This document shows, piece by piece, positions 7,764 through 16,912 of a stretch of DNA of 64,000 nucleotides. The notes under the pieces were generated by a model. The model had not been told where the DNA came from. It did not search any database and worked only from the letters and a program-made list of their open reading frames with translations. The DNA is from Limenecus sp048360435 (GTDB taxonomy: Bacteria; Cyanobacteriota; Vampirovibrionia; Gastranaerophilales; Gastranaerophilaceae), in contig DBGCOP010000025.1 in assembly GCA_048360435.1 (NCBI GenBank), positions 1 through 64,000 of the forward strand, given 5' to 3'. Positions within the stretch are counted from its first letter, which is position 1. Each line of letters begins with the position of its first letter. The translations under genes were made by a program, and so were the position numbers.

Positions 7764-9434
7764 ATGCAAATCTACGCAGATAAACTTTTTAAAAAACCGA
7801 AAAAAATCATTACAGCCTTTGATGAAAAGCAGCTCAAAGAAGCTTTGATTGAACTTGAAAACGAAACAAAAAACGCATACGCACTCGGTTATATCAGGTA
7901 TGAGGCAAAAGACTGTTTCTTAGGGAAAAAGGTTAAATCAAAACTTCCGCTTCTTTATTTTGAAATCCACAAAAGTTTTGAAAAATATGAACCGTCATAC
8001 GTTGAAGAAATTCCTCTCAACCCTCGCTCTGACATAACATTTGAGCGGTATAAAAAAGCACTTGAAGAGATAAAAAAAGAAATCTCAAACGGAAACACTT
8101 ACGAAGTTAACTATACCTTTGACAGAACCGTTGAATGCAGCGCCTCCCCCTTGAAACTTTACGAAAGCCTGCTTCGAAAGCAAAAAACACCCTACAATAC
8201 TTTCATAAAAAACAAATACGAAACACTCTTGTCCTTCTCTCCCGAGCTGTTTTTTGAACTCGACAGAGAAACAAAATTCATAAAAACAAAACCGATGAAA
8301 GGCACGGTAAAAAGAGGACTTACCCCTCAGGAGGATAAAAAGAACATTGAATTCTTGAAATCCGACATAAAAAATCGTGCTGAAAATGTGATGATAGTCG
8401 ACCTTTTGAGAAACGACCTTTCTAAAATCGCAAAAACATCGACGGTAAAAGTCCTGAAACTCTTTGAAATCGAAACCCACAAAACCCTTCATCAGATGAC
8501 CTCGGAAATCACAGCAGTCTTGAAAGAAGGAACAAGTTTCTATGACATCTTTGAAGCAATTTTCCCCTGCGGTTCAATCACCGGTGCGCCAAAAATCAGC
8601 ACAATGGATATAATAGACAAAATTGAAACAGGCAAAAGAAACATATACTGCGGTGCAATCGGATTTATTTCACCTCAAAAAGCAGTTTTCAGCGTACCCA
8701 TAAGAATTCTTCAAAAGACAAACAGTGAAACTTCTTACAAATACCGTGCAGGCGGAGCTGTTGTCTGGGATTCAGACATAAAAGACGAATGGGACGAAGC
8801 TTCCCTAAAAACAGATTTCTTAAAGCCCTCAAACGATTTTAAAATAATAGAAACAGCAAAGGTTGAAAACAAAAAAATCCTTTATCTAAAACAGCACCTT
8901 TCAAGAATGAAAGCTTCGGCAAAATTTTTCGGGTTTAAATTCAATGAAGGCTTATACAACCTGACCTGTGAACAAGACGGAATGCTCAGAATTCTGCTGA
9001 ATAAAGACGGAGACTTTGAAACACAGCTTCTTCCTTTAAAAGAAACTCAAAACAACTTCATAAAAATCTCCGACACAAAAGTCAACAGCAGCAACACTCT
9101 TCTCTATCACAAAACAACCTGCCGTCCATGGTACGGGGAAAGTCTCAAAAGAATCAAAAACAACGAAATATACGACGAAATTTTCTTCAACGAAAAAAAC
9201 GAGCTTACTGAAGGTTCAAGAACAAACATCGTCATTGAAACCAAAGACGGACTGTTCACACCAAGCCTAAAATGCGGACTCCTCAACGGAATTCTGCGCC
9301 AAAAACTCCTTGATGAAGGCAGAATTAAAGAAAAAATTCTTTTCAAAAAAGATTTGATGAGTGCAAAAAAAATTTTCTGTATAAATTCCGTACGGGGAAT
9401 AAAAGAGGTGAACATAAAAGAGGTAAAACAATGA
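7764..9434 (+). CDS. pabBC: Fused aminodeoxychorismate synthase component I and aminodeoxychorismate lyase
   Basis: About 556 residues. The N-terminal two thirds are a chorismate-binding domain (SPELFFEL, PCGSITGAPK, AGGAVVWDSD). PMKGT at residues 177-181 has the Lys of PabB where anthranilate synthase has Ala, so the product is 4-amino-4-deoxychorismate. The C-terminal third is a class IV PLP lyase (HKTTCRPWY holds the PLP lysine; LTEGSRTNI) that releases p-aminobenzoate for folate. ATG 7764 gives a normal N-terminus (LFKKPKKIITA); TTG 7749 is an alternative. No SD is visible, but TACACT lies 6 bases before the ATG. It is coupled to pabA by ATGA. Confidence 0.92.
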   Translation: MQIYADKLFKKPKKIITAFDEKQLKEALIELENETKNAYALGYIRYEAKDCFLGKKVKSKLPLLYFEIHKSFEKYEPSYVEEIPLNPRSDITFERYKKALEEIKKEISNGNTYEVNYTFDRTVECSASPLKLYESLLRKQKTPYNTFIKNKYETLLSFSPELFFELDRETKFIKTKPMKGTVKRGLTPQEDKKNIEFLKSDIKNRAENVMIVDLLRNDLSKIAKTSTVKVLKLFEIETHKTLHQMTSEITAVLKEGTSFYDIFEAIFPCGSITGAPKISTMDIIDKIETGKRNIYCGAIGFISPQKAVFSVPIRILQKTNSETSYKYRAGGAVVWDSDIKDEWDEASLKTDFLKPSNDFKIIETAKVENKKILYLKQHLSRMKASAKFFGFKFNEGLYNLTCEQDGMLRILLNKDGDFETQLLPLKETQNNFIKISDTKVNSSNTLLYHKTTCRPWYGESLKRIKNNEIYDEIFFNEKNELTEGSRTNIVIETKDGLFTPSLKCGLLNGILRQKLLDEGRIKEKILFKKDLMSAKKIFCINSVRGIKEVNIKEVKQ

Positions 9435-10003
9435 TTCTGATTGACAATTACGACTCTTTTACATACAACGTGGCGGAATACTTCAAAGAACTCGGCATCA
9501 CTCCCCGTATCTTTAAGAACGACGAAATAACAATTGAAGAGTTAAAAAAACTCGATTTCAATTCCCTCGTCCTTTCGCCCGGACCGGGGACACCGGAAGA
9601 TTCGGGCGTTTCAATGAATGCAATAAAAGAATTTTACAAAACAAAAAAAATTCTTGGAATCTGCCTCGGGCATCAATGTATCGCACAGTTTTTCAATGCA
9701 AAAATCATCAAAGACCCCGAACCGTTTCACGGCAAGGTTTCAAAAATCTTCTACAAAAAAAACAGCAGACTGTTTGAAGGAATTCCCGAAGGGTTTGAAG
9801 CAACACGCTATCACTCGCTCAAGGTATGCCCCGAATCCGTCAAAAAACCGCTTTTAATAACTGCTTATACAGGCGACACCATAATGGCAGTTGAACATGA
9901 AACGCTCCCGATTTACGGAGTACAGTTTCACCCCGAGGCAATTCTTACGCAATACGGACACGAGCTTCTTAAAAATTTTATCCTTGAGCACACGGCAGGC
10001 TGA
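9431..10003 (+). CDS. pabA: Glutamine amidotransferase subunit PabA/TrpG
   Basis: 190 residues, a complete class I glutamine amidotransferase. The nucleophile is Cys78 in GICLGHQ, and the His-Glu pair is in VQFHPEA (His167, Glu169); the oxyanion region SPGPGTP is intact. It hydrolyses glutamine and passes ammonia to PabB. Because the upstream gene is a PabB with the diagnostic Lys, PabA is the safer name, although such subunits often serve anthranilate synthase too. The start overlaps the pabBC stop, and the 3' end overlaps the convergent maf gene by 26 bases. Confidence 0.92.
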   Translation: MILIDNYDSFTYNVAEYFKELGITPRIFKNDEITIEELKKLDFNSLVLSPGPGTPEDSGVSMNAIKEFYKTKKILGICLGHQCIAQFFNAKIIKDPEPFHGKVSKIFYKKNSRLFEGIPEGFEATRYHSLKVCPESVKKPLLITAYTGDTIMAVEHETLPIYGVQFHPEAILTQYGHELLKNFILEHTAG

Positions 10004-10595
10004 AATCATATCCCATTTCAACAAGCATTTGTTTCAGCCTTTCAACGGGCAGACCGATTACATTATCCAAACATCCGTCAACACTTTTTATAAAATCCGG
10101 TCCCATTTCCTGAACACCGTATGCACCCGCCTTATCCAGAGGTTTAAAAGTTTTTATATAATCGTCTATCAATTCATCAGAAAGGTCTTGAAACGTAACA
10201 TAGGTCTTAACGGTATCAGAAAGATACTTTCCCGTATCACAATCAAGCACAGTAACAGCGGTAACCACATAATGTGTTTTACCGCTTAATGCACGGAGCA
10301 TTTCGTGCGCCTGAGCTTCGTCTTTTGGTTTGCCCAGTATTTTACTGTCTGAAATGACAACGGTGTCGGCACTAATCACGAGACTATTCGTTGGATTTTT
10401 TGCCTTGAGAATTGAGAGAGATTTTTGAAGAGAGAGGGATTTAATTTTATCGTCAGAGTAGATATCCGAGTCGAGTTTTTCGTCGCAGTCCGGTGAAACC
10501 ACGTCAAAATCGACGTTGAGTTTTTTTATGAGGGAGTGTCGTCTCGGCGATTGTGAACCGAGTATCAGTCGTTTGTTTTTTACATCTTTGTTCAT
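9978..10595 (-). CDS. maf: Maf-like nucleotide pyrophosphatase
   Basis: 205 residues. The Maf signature LILGSQSPRRHSLIKKL is at residues 10-26; SADTVV and LGKPKDEAQA (about 75-95) are the other conserved parts, and YGVQEMGPDFIKSVDGC and NVIGLP complete the fold. Maf proteins hydrolyse non-canonical or methylated NTPs such as dTTP/UTP or m7GTP and slow septum formation. Subfamily specificity is not assigned. It converges on pabA, overlapping by 26 bases, with no terminator between them. Confidence 0.9.
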   Translation of the reverse strand: MNKDVKNKRLILGSQSPRRHSLIKKLNVDFDVVSPDCDEKLDSDIYSDDKIKSLSLQKSLSILKAKNPTNSLVISADTVVISDSKILGKPKDEAQAHEMLRALSGKTHYVVTAVTVLDCDTGKYLSDTVKTYVTFQDLSDELIDDYIKTFKPLDKAGAYGVQEMGPDFIKSVDGCLDNVIGLPVERLKQMLVEMGYDFSLPCAQG

Positions 10596-10633
10596 AGGGC
10601 TATTTTAACACAGTTCACCCTATTCAGGCACAA

Positions 10634-10873
10634 TTAGCTCATTGCATATCTTGTAGATCGGTATTGAGCACATTTCGCATTCAATCCCGCACAAAATTCA
10701 TTCAGCCTGTTATTCAGATTCATCATCGTTCTGTGCATATTTGAAAAATCACCCATAGCATCAAGCATCTTTTGAGGATCGACCATTTCTGCTATTTGTG
10801 GATTGTCAACTTTTTCATCTGCATACTTTTTCACAAGTAACTGGTCAATGTAATCTCTTGGTCCAACTGCCAT
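10634..10873 (-). CDS. Small conserved-looking protein of unknown function
   Basis: 79 residues, mostly helical, with a TAGGGAG SD about 9 bases before the ATG. Features are an N-terminal YIDQLLVKKYADEKV and a Met/Asn-rich helix (MHRTMMNLNNRLNEF) with two Cys (CAGLNAKC). No signal peptide or membrane segment. Not recognised. It stands alone between maf (same strand) and a 400-bp intergenic stretch; the RNA-like element upstream could be its 5' leader if transcribed on the - strand. Confidence 0.6.
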   Translation of the reverse strand: MAVGPRDYIDQLLVKKYADEKVDNPQIAEMVDPQKMLDAMGDFSNMHRTMMNLNNRLNEFCAGLNAKCAQYRSTRYAMS

Positions 10874-11056
10874 AATCTATTCTCCCTATAAAATTTTAAT
10901 CCCTTTAATCCCTTACTTATATAAAGTATTTTTATTCAAATTAATTGCCTTTTTAAATAAACCCTCGTTAACATTTTGTAACATACAGGTTATATTTATA
11001 GTGTAAAAGCAAATTAATTGAAAAATGTAAAAACAAAGACCTTAACGTAATGAATT

Positions 11057-11175
11057 ACAGAATATTATTTAAACAACTACAAACGAGGTAATGTCCGAGG
11101 GCGGAGAACTTATTCTTATAAGCTTTAGGGATAATCTTGCCCGAGTTGCCGAGACGGGTTTAAATTATATTCTGT
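11057..11175. ncRNA. Candidate structured RNA (ncRNA or cis-regulatory leader), class unknown
   Basis: Arms 11057-11074 and 11158-11175 pair over 18 bases with one mismatch (ACAGAATATTATTTAAAC against GTTTAAATTATATTCTGT). Inside are a 5-bp hairpin (CTTAT at 11109-11113, ATAAG at 11118-11122), GGGC 11099-11102 able to pair with GCCC 11139-11142, and CCCG 11140-11143 able instead to pair with CGGG 11155-11158. These last two pairings exclude each other, as in switches. The core is much richer in G+C than its flanks, a usual sign of structured RNA in AT-rich genomes. It did not match any riboswitch consensus I know. Strand is undecided; a T run at 11199-11213 favours +. Confidence 0.45.
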
Positions 11176-11259
11176 TTGAATGGAGTATCAGGTCTGAGTT
11201 TTTTATTTTTTTTAATTGATAATTAAATTACATAATAAATACTACCCTCATCTCTTATG

Positions 11260-11268
11260 TGCTAAAAT
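11260..11268 (+). promoter_or_regulatory. Extended -10 promoter of mfd
   Basis: TG at 11260-11261, then C and TAAAAT (11263-11268). Only 6 bases separate it from the mfd ATG, so the predicted start site falls on or next to the A of ATG, and no SD is present. A leaderless mRNA is implied. Confidence 0.55.
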
Positions 11269-11274
11269 CTTGAT

Positions 11275-14200
11275 ATGTTGAAATGGCTTTTGACAAACAA
11301 TTTTTTAAATAACGAAAAGCTTTTTGCCTTCCTCAAAAAGAACCGCTCCTTCACCCTAAGCGGACTTACCTCTTTTTTGAGACTCATCTTGCTTGCTCAA
11401 ATAAGCACTGAAAAAAGAACCGTTTTCATTACAAACTCCGAACAAAGCGCGCTGAAATATAAACACGACCTTGAAAAACTCTTCGGAATTGAAGCAGAAA
11501 TCTTTCCATATCAAGATATTTCTATCTATGACGGGGTTTGCTCCAACCTTTACAGATATTCAAAGCAGCTTGAAATCCTTGAAAAAAGTGACAGCACACG
11601 AATTCTCATTGTGCCTGTAAAAGCACTCCCCGAGAAGTTTCCCGACAATGAATTTTATGAAAAAAATTCAATAAAAATAAAACTCGACGATGAAATTGAC
11701 ACCCAAAAAATCGCACACAATCTGATAAACCTTGGATATAAAAGAGTCACAATGGTCTCTGACATCGGAGAGTTCTCTGTCAGAGGAGACATCATAGACG
11801 TATTTTCTCCCGAAAAATATGCAACACGTATTGAACTTTGGGGTGACACTGTCACTGATATAAGAAACTTTGACAACAAAACACAGCGAAGTGTCAGAAA
11901 AATAAAAGAAACAAAAATCCTTCCGATTTACAAATTCATTTTGAACAAAGACAACAAAGAGACCTTCAAAAACGAACTCATAAGCACAACAGCAGGGCTT
12001 GAAACAAATGAAAACACCGACATAATCAGAGAACTTCTCGAAGAAACTCTGGAAAAAATTGACAACGAAGGATATTTTGAAGGCATAGAATATTTCCAGT
12101 CATACCTCAACAAAAAAACAAAAAACCTCATAGAACTTCTGAGCGAAGATTTTATTCTCGTCTTTGATGAGTCGTCAGAAATTTATTCAAAATTTGAACA
12201 AATTGACCTGAACTATGAAAAACAGATTGAAGAAAACACACAAAAAGCCTTGAACCTTCCGCTAAAATCAAAAGCTCACCTCGAAACACAGGAGTTTAAA
12301 AACGTCTGTGCAAAAAGAGAAAAAATTTTTCTGGACAATTTTCTTGATACAGTCTCTGACTACACAATCGAGTTTGAGAGTGCATTAATTCCGAGCTTTT
12401 CGTCAAAAATGGAAGAAATCCTGACATATGTCGAAGAAAAAATTCGACAGGGTTATAAAGTTGTCATATCAACGGATTACAAAAACAGAGTTGAGGAAGT
12501 CTTGTGTGACTTTGAAATACCTATTTCTGACGACTTTTCGGAACTTTCCTCAGTATACCTGACAGAGAACCTTGCTCTGGGCGGTTCTTTAATAGAAGAT
12601 TACAAACTTGTTATACTCACGGATAAAGAACTTTTCAATAAAAAATCAAAAGATATTACAGCAAAAAAACAGACTTATCACAAAGAAAGTGCTGAATATA
12701 TCGAATCCGTAAACGATATAAAAGAAGGCGAATATGTAGTCCATCAGGTGCACGGTGTCGGACTTTATAAAGGCTTGAGCAAACAGGAAATCGACGGTCA
12801 GCTCAAAGACTATCTCACAATTGAATACGCACAGGGCGACAAACTCCACATGCCGGCAGAACAGGTCAACCTGCTTGTGAGATACAGAGGCTCGGGCTCT
12901 GTTCACCCAAAACTTTCGAGAATGGGCGGAAACGACTGGAACATAACAAAAACCAGAGCAAAAAAAGCAATTGAGGAAATAGCAAAAGACCTTCTCAGAC
13001 TCTATGCAAAGCGAGAAATGGCACAGGGCATAGCTTTTGAACCTGACACCGTATGGCAGTGCGAAATGGAAGAAGCGTTTGAATACACGGAAACTCCTGA
13101 TCAGATGAGAGCAATTCAGGAAACTAAGGCTGATATGGAGCTTGAAAAGCCCATGGACAGACTGATTTGTGCTGACGTAGGTTTTGGAAAAACAGAAATT
13201 GCAATAAGAGCAATATTCAAAGCCGTAATGTCAGGAAAGCAAGCAGCAGTGATAGTTCCGACAACAATCCTTGCAATGCAGCACTGGCAGACAATCTCAG
13301 AACGATTCAAACCCTTTCCCGTCAAGGTGGAACTGCTCTCGCGCTTTAGAAGTGCCAAAGAACAAAAAGAAACAATAAAAAAACTGATTAAAGGCGAGGT
13401 TGATGTCGTAATCGGAACACACAGACTTCTGCAAGATGACATTGTGTTCAAGGATCTCGGGCTTCTTGTCATAGACGAAGAACACAGATTCGGTGTAAAA
13501 CACAAAGAAAAACTCAAAATGCTCAGAAAAAACATAGACATCCTGAGTATGTCAGCAACCCCTATCCCCAGAACACTTTACATGTCTTTGTCCGGAATAA
13601 AAAACATGTCTGTAATAAACACTCCGCCGATGAACCGTCTTCCCGTAAAAACACACGTCGGTGCGTACAATGAAACTTATGTAAAAAATGCAATAAACCA
13701 CGAACTCGACAGAGACGGACAGGTCTTTTTCCTTTACAACCGTGTGGAAACAATCTATGAATTTGCAGCAGAGCTTCAAAAAATTGTACCAAACGCACGA
13801 ATAGCAGTCGCACACGGACAAATGGACCCGAAAACACTCGAGGGTATAATGCTCGAATATGCACAACACAAATATGACATCCTGCTTTGCACAACTATCA
13901 TTGAATCCGGACTTGATATTCCAAACGCAAACACAATGATAATATACGACTCAGACAGATTCGGACTTGCCCAGCTTTATCAGCTCAGAGGACGGGTGGG
14001 AAGAAGCGAACGCCAGGCATACTGCTATTGTTTCTACAAAGACCGCAAGAAGCTTACGGCAGAAGCACTTCAACGTCTCGAAGCAATCAAAGAATTTTCA
14101 ACTCTCGGCGGAGGATACCAGATTGCGCTTCGTGACATCGAAATCAGAGGAGTCGGAAACATACTGGGCACAAAACAACACGGTCATATGACAAATGTGG

Positions 14201-14757
14201 GCTTTGACACTTACTGCCAGCTGCTTGAAGAAACAATCAACGAGCTTCAAGAAACAGGTGAAAAACCGCAGCCGCCTGCAATTGTCGACATAAACATCAC
14301 AGCCTACATTCCTGACGAGTGGGTCGGTTCAAAAGAACAAAAAATGATTGAATACAAGCGTCTTGCCGACGTAAAAACACTCGAAGAGCTTGATTTAATT
14401 CATCAGGAATGGAAAGACAGATTCTCAAAAATCCCCGAGCCTGTTGAAAATTTAATAAAAATCATACACCTCAGACTCCTTGCCACACAGGCAAAAATCT
14501 CACTTATCAGAGAAACTTCGGACAACATAAGAATTTATATGCCTTACAACAAAGCCGAGTGGTCTATCATTGCCTCAAGAATTGACAGAAATATTACAAA
14601 ATATATAAAATATACTATTGCCCCCAAGTCCTGTCAGGAGGGCAATTCAATCTTGCTTTTCAACAATAGTGTTCTTAGCTTTAAAGAAGTATTTAACATA
14701 TTGAGTGATTTATTCTATTATATAAATAAGATAACGTACGAGTTTAACAGTAAATAA
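11275..14757 (+). CDS. mfd: Transcription-repair coupling factor Mfd
   Basis: 1160 residues, normal for Mfd. Order: UvrB-like N-terminal module (about 1-300), CarD-like RNA polymerase interaction domain near 480-560 (EGEYVVHQVHGVGLYKGL), SF2 translocase with Walker A GFGKTEIA, DEEH box (VIDEEHRFGVKH), SATPIPRTLYM, QLRGRVGRSERQAYCY, and the C-terminal TRCF domain. It removes RNA polymerase stalled at lesions and recruits UvrA. The start ATG lies 6 bases after a -10 box and has no SD. It heads a run with the parvulin lipoprotein and hldE genes. Confidence 0.97.
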   Translation: MLKWLLTNNFLNNEKLFAFLKKNRSFTLSGLTSFLRLILLAQISTEKRTVFITNSEQSALKYKHDLEKLFGIEAEIFPYQDISIYDGVCSNLYRYSKQLEILEKSDSTRILIVPVKALPEKFPDNEFYEKNSIKIKLDDEIDTQKIAHNLINLGYKRVTMVSDIGEFSVRGDIIDVFSPEKYATRIELWGDTVTDIRNFDNKTQRSVRKIKETKILPIYKFILNKDNKETFKNELISTTAGLETNENTDIIRELLEETLEKIDNEGYFEGIEYFQSYLNKKTKNLIELLSEDFILVFDESSEIYSKFEQIDLNYEKQIEENTQKALNLPLKSKAHLETQEFKNVCAKREKIFLDNFLDTVSDYTIEFESALIPSFSSKMEEILTYVEEKIRQGYKVVISTDYKNRVEEVLCDFEIPISDDFSELSSVYLTENLALGGSLIEDYKLVILTDKELFNKKSKDITAKKQTYHKESAEYIESVNDIKEGEYVVHQVHGVGLYKGLSKQEIDGQLKDYLTIEYAQGDKLHMPAEQVNLLVRYRGSGSVHPKLSRMGGNDWNITKTRAKKAIEEIAKDLLRLYAKREMAQGIAFEPDTVWQCEMEEAFEYTETPDQMRAIQETKADMELEKPMDRLICADVGFGKTEIAIRAIFKAVMSGKQAAVIVPTTILAMQHWQTISERFKPFPVKVELLSRFRSAKEQKETIKKLIKGEVDVVIGTHRLLQDDIVFKDLGLLVIDEEHRFGVKHKEKLKMLRKNIDILSMSATPIPRTLYMSLSGIKNMSVINTPPMNRLPVKTHVGAYNETYVKNAINHELDRDGQVFFLYNRVETIYEFAAELQKIVPNARIAVAHGQMDPKTLEGIMLEYAQHKYDILLCTTIIESGLDIPNANTMIIYDSDRFGLAQLYQLRGRVGRSERQAYCYCFYKDRKKLTAEALQRLEAIKEFSTLGGGYQIALRDIEIRGVGNILGTKQHGHMTNVGFDTYCQLLEETINELQETGEKPQPPAIVDINITAYIPDEWVGSKEQKMIEYKRLADVKTLEELDLIHQEWKDRFSKIPEPVENLIKIIHLRLLATQAKISLIRETSDNIRIYMPYNKAEWSIIASRIDRNITKYIKYTIAPKSCQEGNSILLFNNSVLSFKEVFNILSDLFYYINKITYEFNSK

Positions 14758-14775
14758 TTAAAAGGAGTTATAAAG

Positions 14776-15894
14776 ATGAAGAAATTGAAATTATTCGCCA
14801 CAGTGGCATGTATGTCATTGTTATTATGCGGATGCGTAAGCAAAAATGCCGTTATTACAGTTAACGGAGATGCAATTACAAAACAACAGTATGAAAAGGC
14901 CTTCGATGCCGTTGCGGACAATTCAATGTTCTCACAAATGGGCATTGACCTCAAAAAAGACGAAAACAGCTTTCTTCATCTTATGCTGAAAGACAGAGTT
15001 GTGAACGAGCTTATTGTGAAAAAACTCCTCGATCAGGAAATAGACAAAAGACACATAAAAGTCTCAAAAGAAGACATGGATAAACAGCTCAAAGATATCA
15101 TTGACAAAGTCGGTTCAAAAGAAAAATTCAACGAACTTTTGAAACAAAACGGTGTTACAGCAGCCCAGTTCAAAAAAGATCTCGAAGACGAAGTCAAAAT
15201 CCAAAAACTTGTTGACACACTTTCAGTTGTATCAGTAAGCGAAAAAGATGCTAAAAATTTCTACAACAAAAATCTCGACAAATTCAAATATCCTGACAAA
15301 GTCAGAGCTTCTCACATTCTTGTCAGTGCAAACGCAGAAGAATTGAAAGCTAAGCTTGGAGCAGACAAAAAACTCGAAGGAGCTGCTTTAAACGAAGCTG
15401 TAAAAAAAGAAATGGCAGAGAAAAAAGCTAAAGCAGAAAAACTTCTTGCCCAAGCGAAAAAAGACCCGAAATCATTCGCTAAACTTGCAAAAGACAACTC
15501 TGACGACACAATGAGTGCCAAAATGGGCGGCGACCTCGGCTTCTTCGGCAAAGAAGAAATGGTTGAACCATTTGCAAAAGCAGCTTTCTCTATGAAGCCT
15601 AACACTTTAAGCGGAATCGTTGAAACTCCTTACGGATACCACATTATCCTTGTTACAGACAGAAAAGCCGCCGGTGTTGAACCTTTTGAAAAAGTCAAAA
15701 GCGACATCACAGGTTTCCTTGAAAATCAGGAAAAAGTAAAAGTCTTGCAGCAATTCGTTGATACATTGAAAAATAATGCAAAAATCGAATACAAAGATCC
15801 TTCTTTCAACCCTGCTGAAATTCAGAAAAAACTGAAAGAACAGGCTAAAAACAATCCTGCATTAATGGAATCACAAAAATCTGCGAAGGACTAG
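14776..15894 (+). CDS. Parvulin-type peptidyl-prolyl isomerase lipoprotein (PrsA/SurA-like)
   Basis: 372 residues, SD AAGGAG at 14761-14766. A signal peptide with lipobox LLCGC puts the lipidated Cys at position 20. A SurA-N/chaperone helical region (about 30-170) has ITVNGDAITKQQYEK at its start; the parvulin domain follows (VRASHILVSANAEEL, then MGGDLGFFGKEEMVEPF and YGYHIILV) at about 175-300, with an Ala/Lys-rich insert near 195-230. It likely helps fold exported or outer-membrane proteins in the periplasm. Anchoring by lipid is PrsA-like, while the diderm context suggests a SurA-like job. Confidence 0.88.
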   Translation: MKKLKLFATVACMSLLLCGCVSKNAVITVNGDAITKQQYEKAFDAVADNSMFSQMGIDLKKDENSFLHLMLKDRVVNELIVKKLLDQEIDKRHIKVSKEDMDKQLKDIIDKVGSKEKFNELLKQNGVTAAQFKKDLEDEVKIQKLVDTLSVVSVSEKDAKNFYNKNLDKFKYPDKVRASHILVSANAEELKAKLGADKKLEGAALNEAVKKEMAEKKAKAEKLLAQAKKDPKSFAKLAKDNSDDTMSAKMGGDLGFFGKEEMVEPFAKAAFSMKPNTLSGIVETPYGYHIILVTDRKAAGVEPFEKVKSDITGFLENQEKVKVLQQFVDTLKNNAKIEYKDPSFNPAEIQKKLKEQAKNNPALMESQKSAKD

Positions 15895-15897
15895 CGT

Positions 15898-16911
15898 ATG
15901 GCTAACATGGACAAAGCGTTAAAAAACAAACTTTTTGAACTCATAGACAAATTTAGTGAATCAAAAATTCTCGTAGTCGGAGACATCATCCTTGACGAAT
16001 ATCTCTGGGGAATGGCTAACCGTCTTTCTCCCGAGGCACCTGTGCCGGTTCTTGAAGTAAAAAGAAAAACCTATCTGTTAGGCGGTGCAGCTAACGTAGC
16101 GAACAACATTGCCGCAATGGGTGCAACAGCTATCCTCGCCGGTGTAATAGGCGACGATCTTTACAGCGGTGTTGTCACTGATTTGTTAAAAAAGAACAAA
16201 ATAAACACTGATAATGTCCTAAAAGACAAAACACGTCCGACAACAGTAAAAACAAGACTCATTGCACAAAACAACAAACACCTTGCCCGTGTGGATAATG
16301 AATCTCTCGAGCCGGTTAGTGCTGAAGTTTCTAAAAAAATCTATGACAGTGTTGAAAAAATCATAGACGAGGTTGACCTGATTATACTTTCAGATTATGT
16401 AATCAGTGTTCTTTCCGCTAAATTAATCAAAGACATTGTCAAACTTGCAAACCGCCACGACAAAACAGTCCTCATGGACCCGAAAGGTCAGGATTTTTCT
16501 AAATATGACGGAGTGGATATTCTTGTTCCAAATATGGAAGAAGCACTCATCGCGACAAAATCCTCAAAAGACAAGCCTATCAAAAAGATTGCTGCCGCAT
16601 TGAGAAAAATAGCCGACAAAGTAATCATCACACAGAGCGCAAACGGCGTATACTATTATGACGGAGCTGATGAGATAAACTTAGACGCTTTCTCCACAGA
16701 GGTTGTAGATGCAACCGGCGCAGGCGGTTCTTTTGTTGCAATGCTCGGACTCGGACTTGCAGGTTCCAATTTTGATTTTAATGAAGCTCTGCCTCTGGCT
16801 AATTATGCAGCAGCCGCAGCCGTAAAAAAAGTCGGAACTTATGCAGTAAAACCGGTAAACCTCAAAGAGCTCATCAAAGTAGCATACAACAACTCAACGG
16901 TAAAAAAATAA
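15898..16911 (+). CDS. hldE1: HldE-type heptose-7-phosphate kinase (RfaE1), catalytic Asp replaced by Gly
   Basis: 337 residues, PfkB/ribokinase family. GDIILDEYLWGMANRLSPEA at about 28-47 and GGAANVANNIAAMGA at about 62-76 are typical of D-glycero-beta-D-manno-heptose-7-phosphate kinases. The second PfkB signature reads DATGAGGSFVA, so the catalytic base Asp of GAGD is Gly277 (codon GGT at 16726-16728). A single GAT to GGT change explains it; loss of activity, a strain mutation or a sequencing error are all possible. SD AAGGA precedes the ATG. The adenylyltransferase gene follows one base later, so the normally fused HldE is split. Confidence 0.88.
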   Translation: MANMDKALKNKLFELIDKFSESKILVVGDIILDEYLWGMANRLSPEAPVPVLEVKRKTYLLGGAANVANNIAAMGATAILAGVIGDDLYSGVVTDLLKKNKINTDNVLKDKTRPTTVKTRLIAQNNKHLARVDNESLEPVSAEVSKKIYDSVEKIIDEVDLIILSDYVISVLSAKLIKDIVKLANRHDKTVLMDPKGQDFSKYDGVDILVPNMEEALIATKSSKDKPIKKIAAALRKIADKVIITQSANGVYYYDGADEINLDAFSTEVVDATGAGGSFVAMLGLGLAGSNFDFNEALPLANYAAAAAVKKVGTYAVKPVNLKELIKVAYNNSTVKK

Positions 16912-16912
16912 A

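Larger units (their letters stand above)
10874..11274. other. Gene-free stretch between a small - strand gene and mfd
   Basis: 401 bases with no open frame of note. The outer parts are very AT-rich; the centre (11057-11175) holds a GC-richer block framed by an 18-bp inverted repeat, annotated separately as a candidate RNA. A T-rich run at 11199-11213 follows on the + strand. The mfd promoter occupies the last 15 bases. Confidence 0.8.

Noticed and set aside
7764..10003. Anthranilate synthase (trpE/trpG)
   Set aside because: PMKGT has the Lys diagnostic of PabB and the protein is fused to an aminodeoxychorismate lyase.
11057..11175. tRNA, SRP RNA, tmRNA or a known riboswitch
   Set aside because: No T-loop or acceptor pattern, no GGAAGGAAGCAG-type SRP core and no tmRNA ends; compared from memory with purine, TPP, FMN, SAM, cobalamin, glycine, guanidine, fluoride and c-di-GMP consensus without a match.
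13552..13894. Long - strand open frames inside mfd and similar frames inside dnaE (for example 41947-42516 and 44308-44910)
   Set aside because: Compositional shadows opposite strongly conserved genes; Cys/Phe-rich translations, no SD, no known family.
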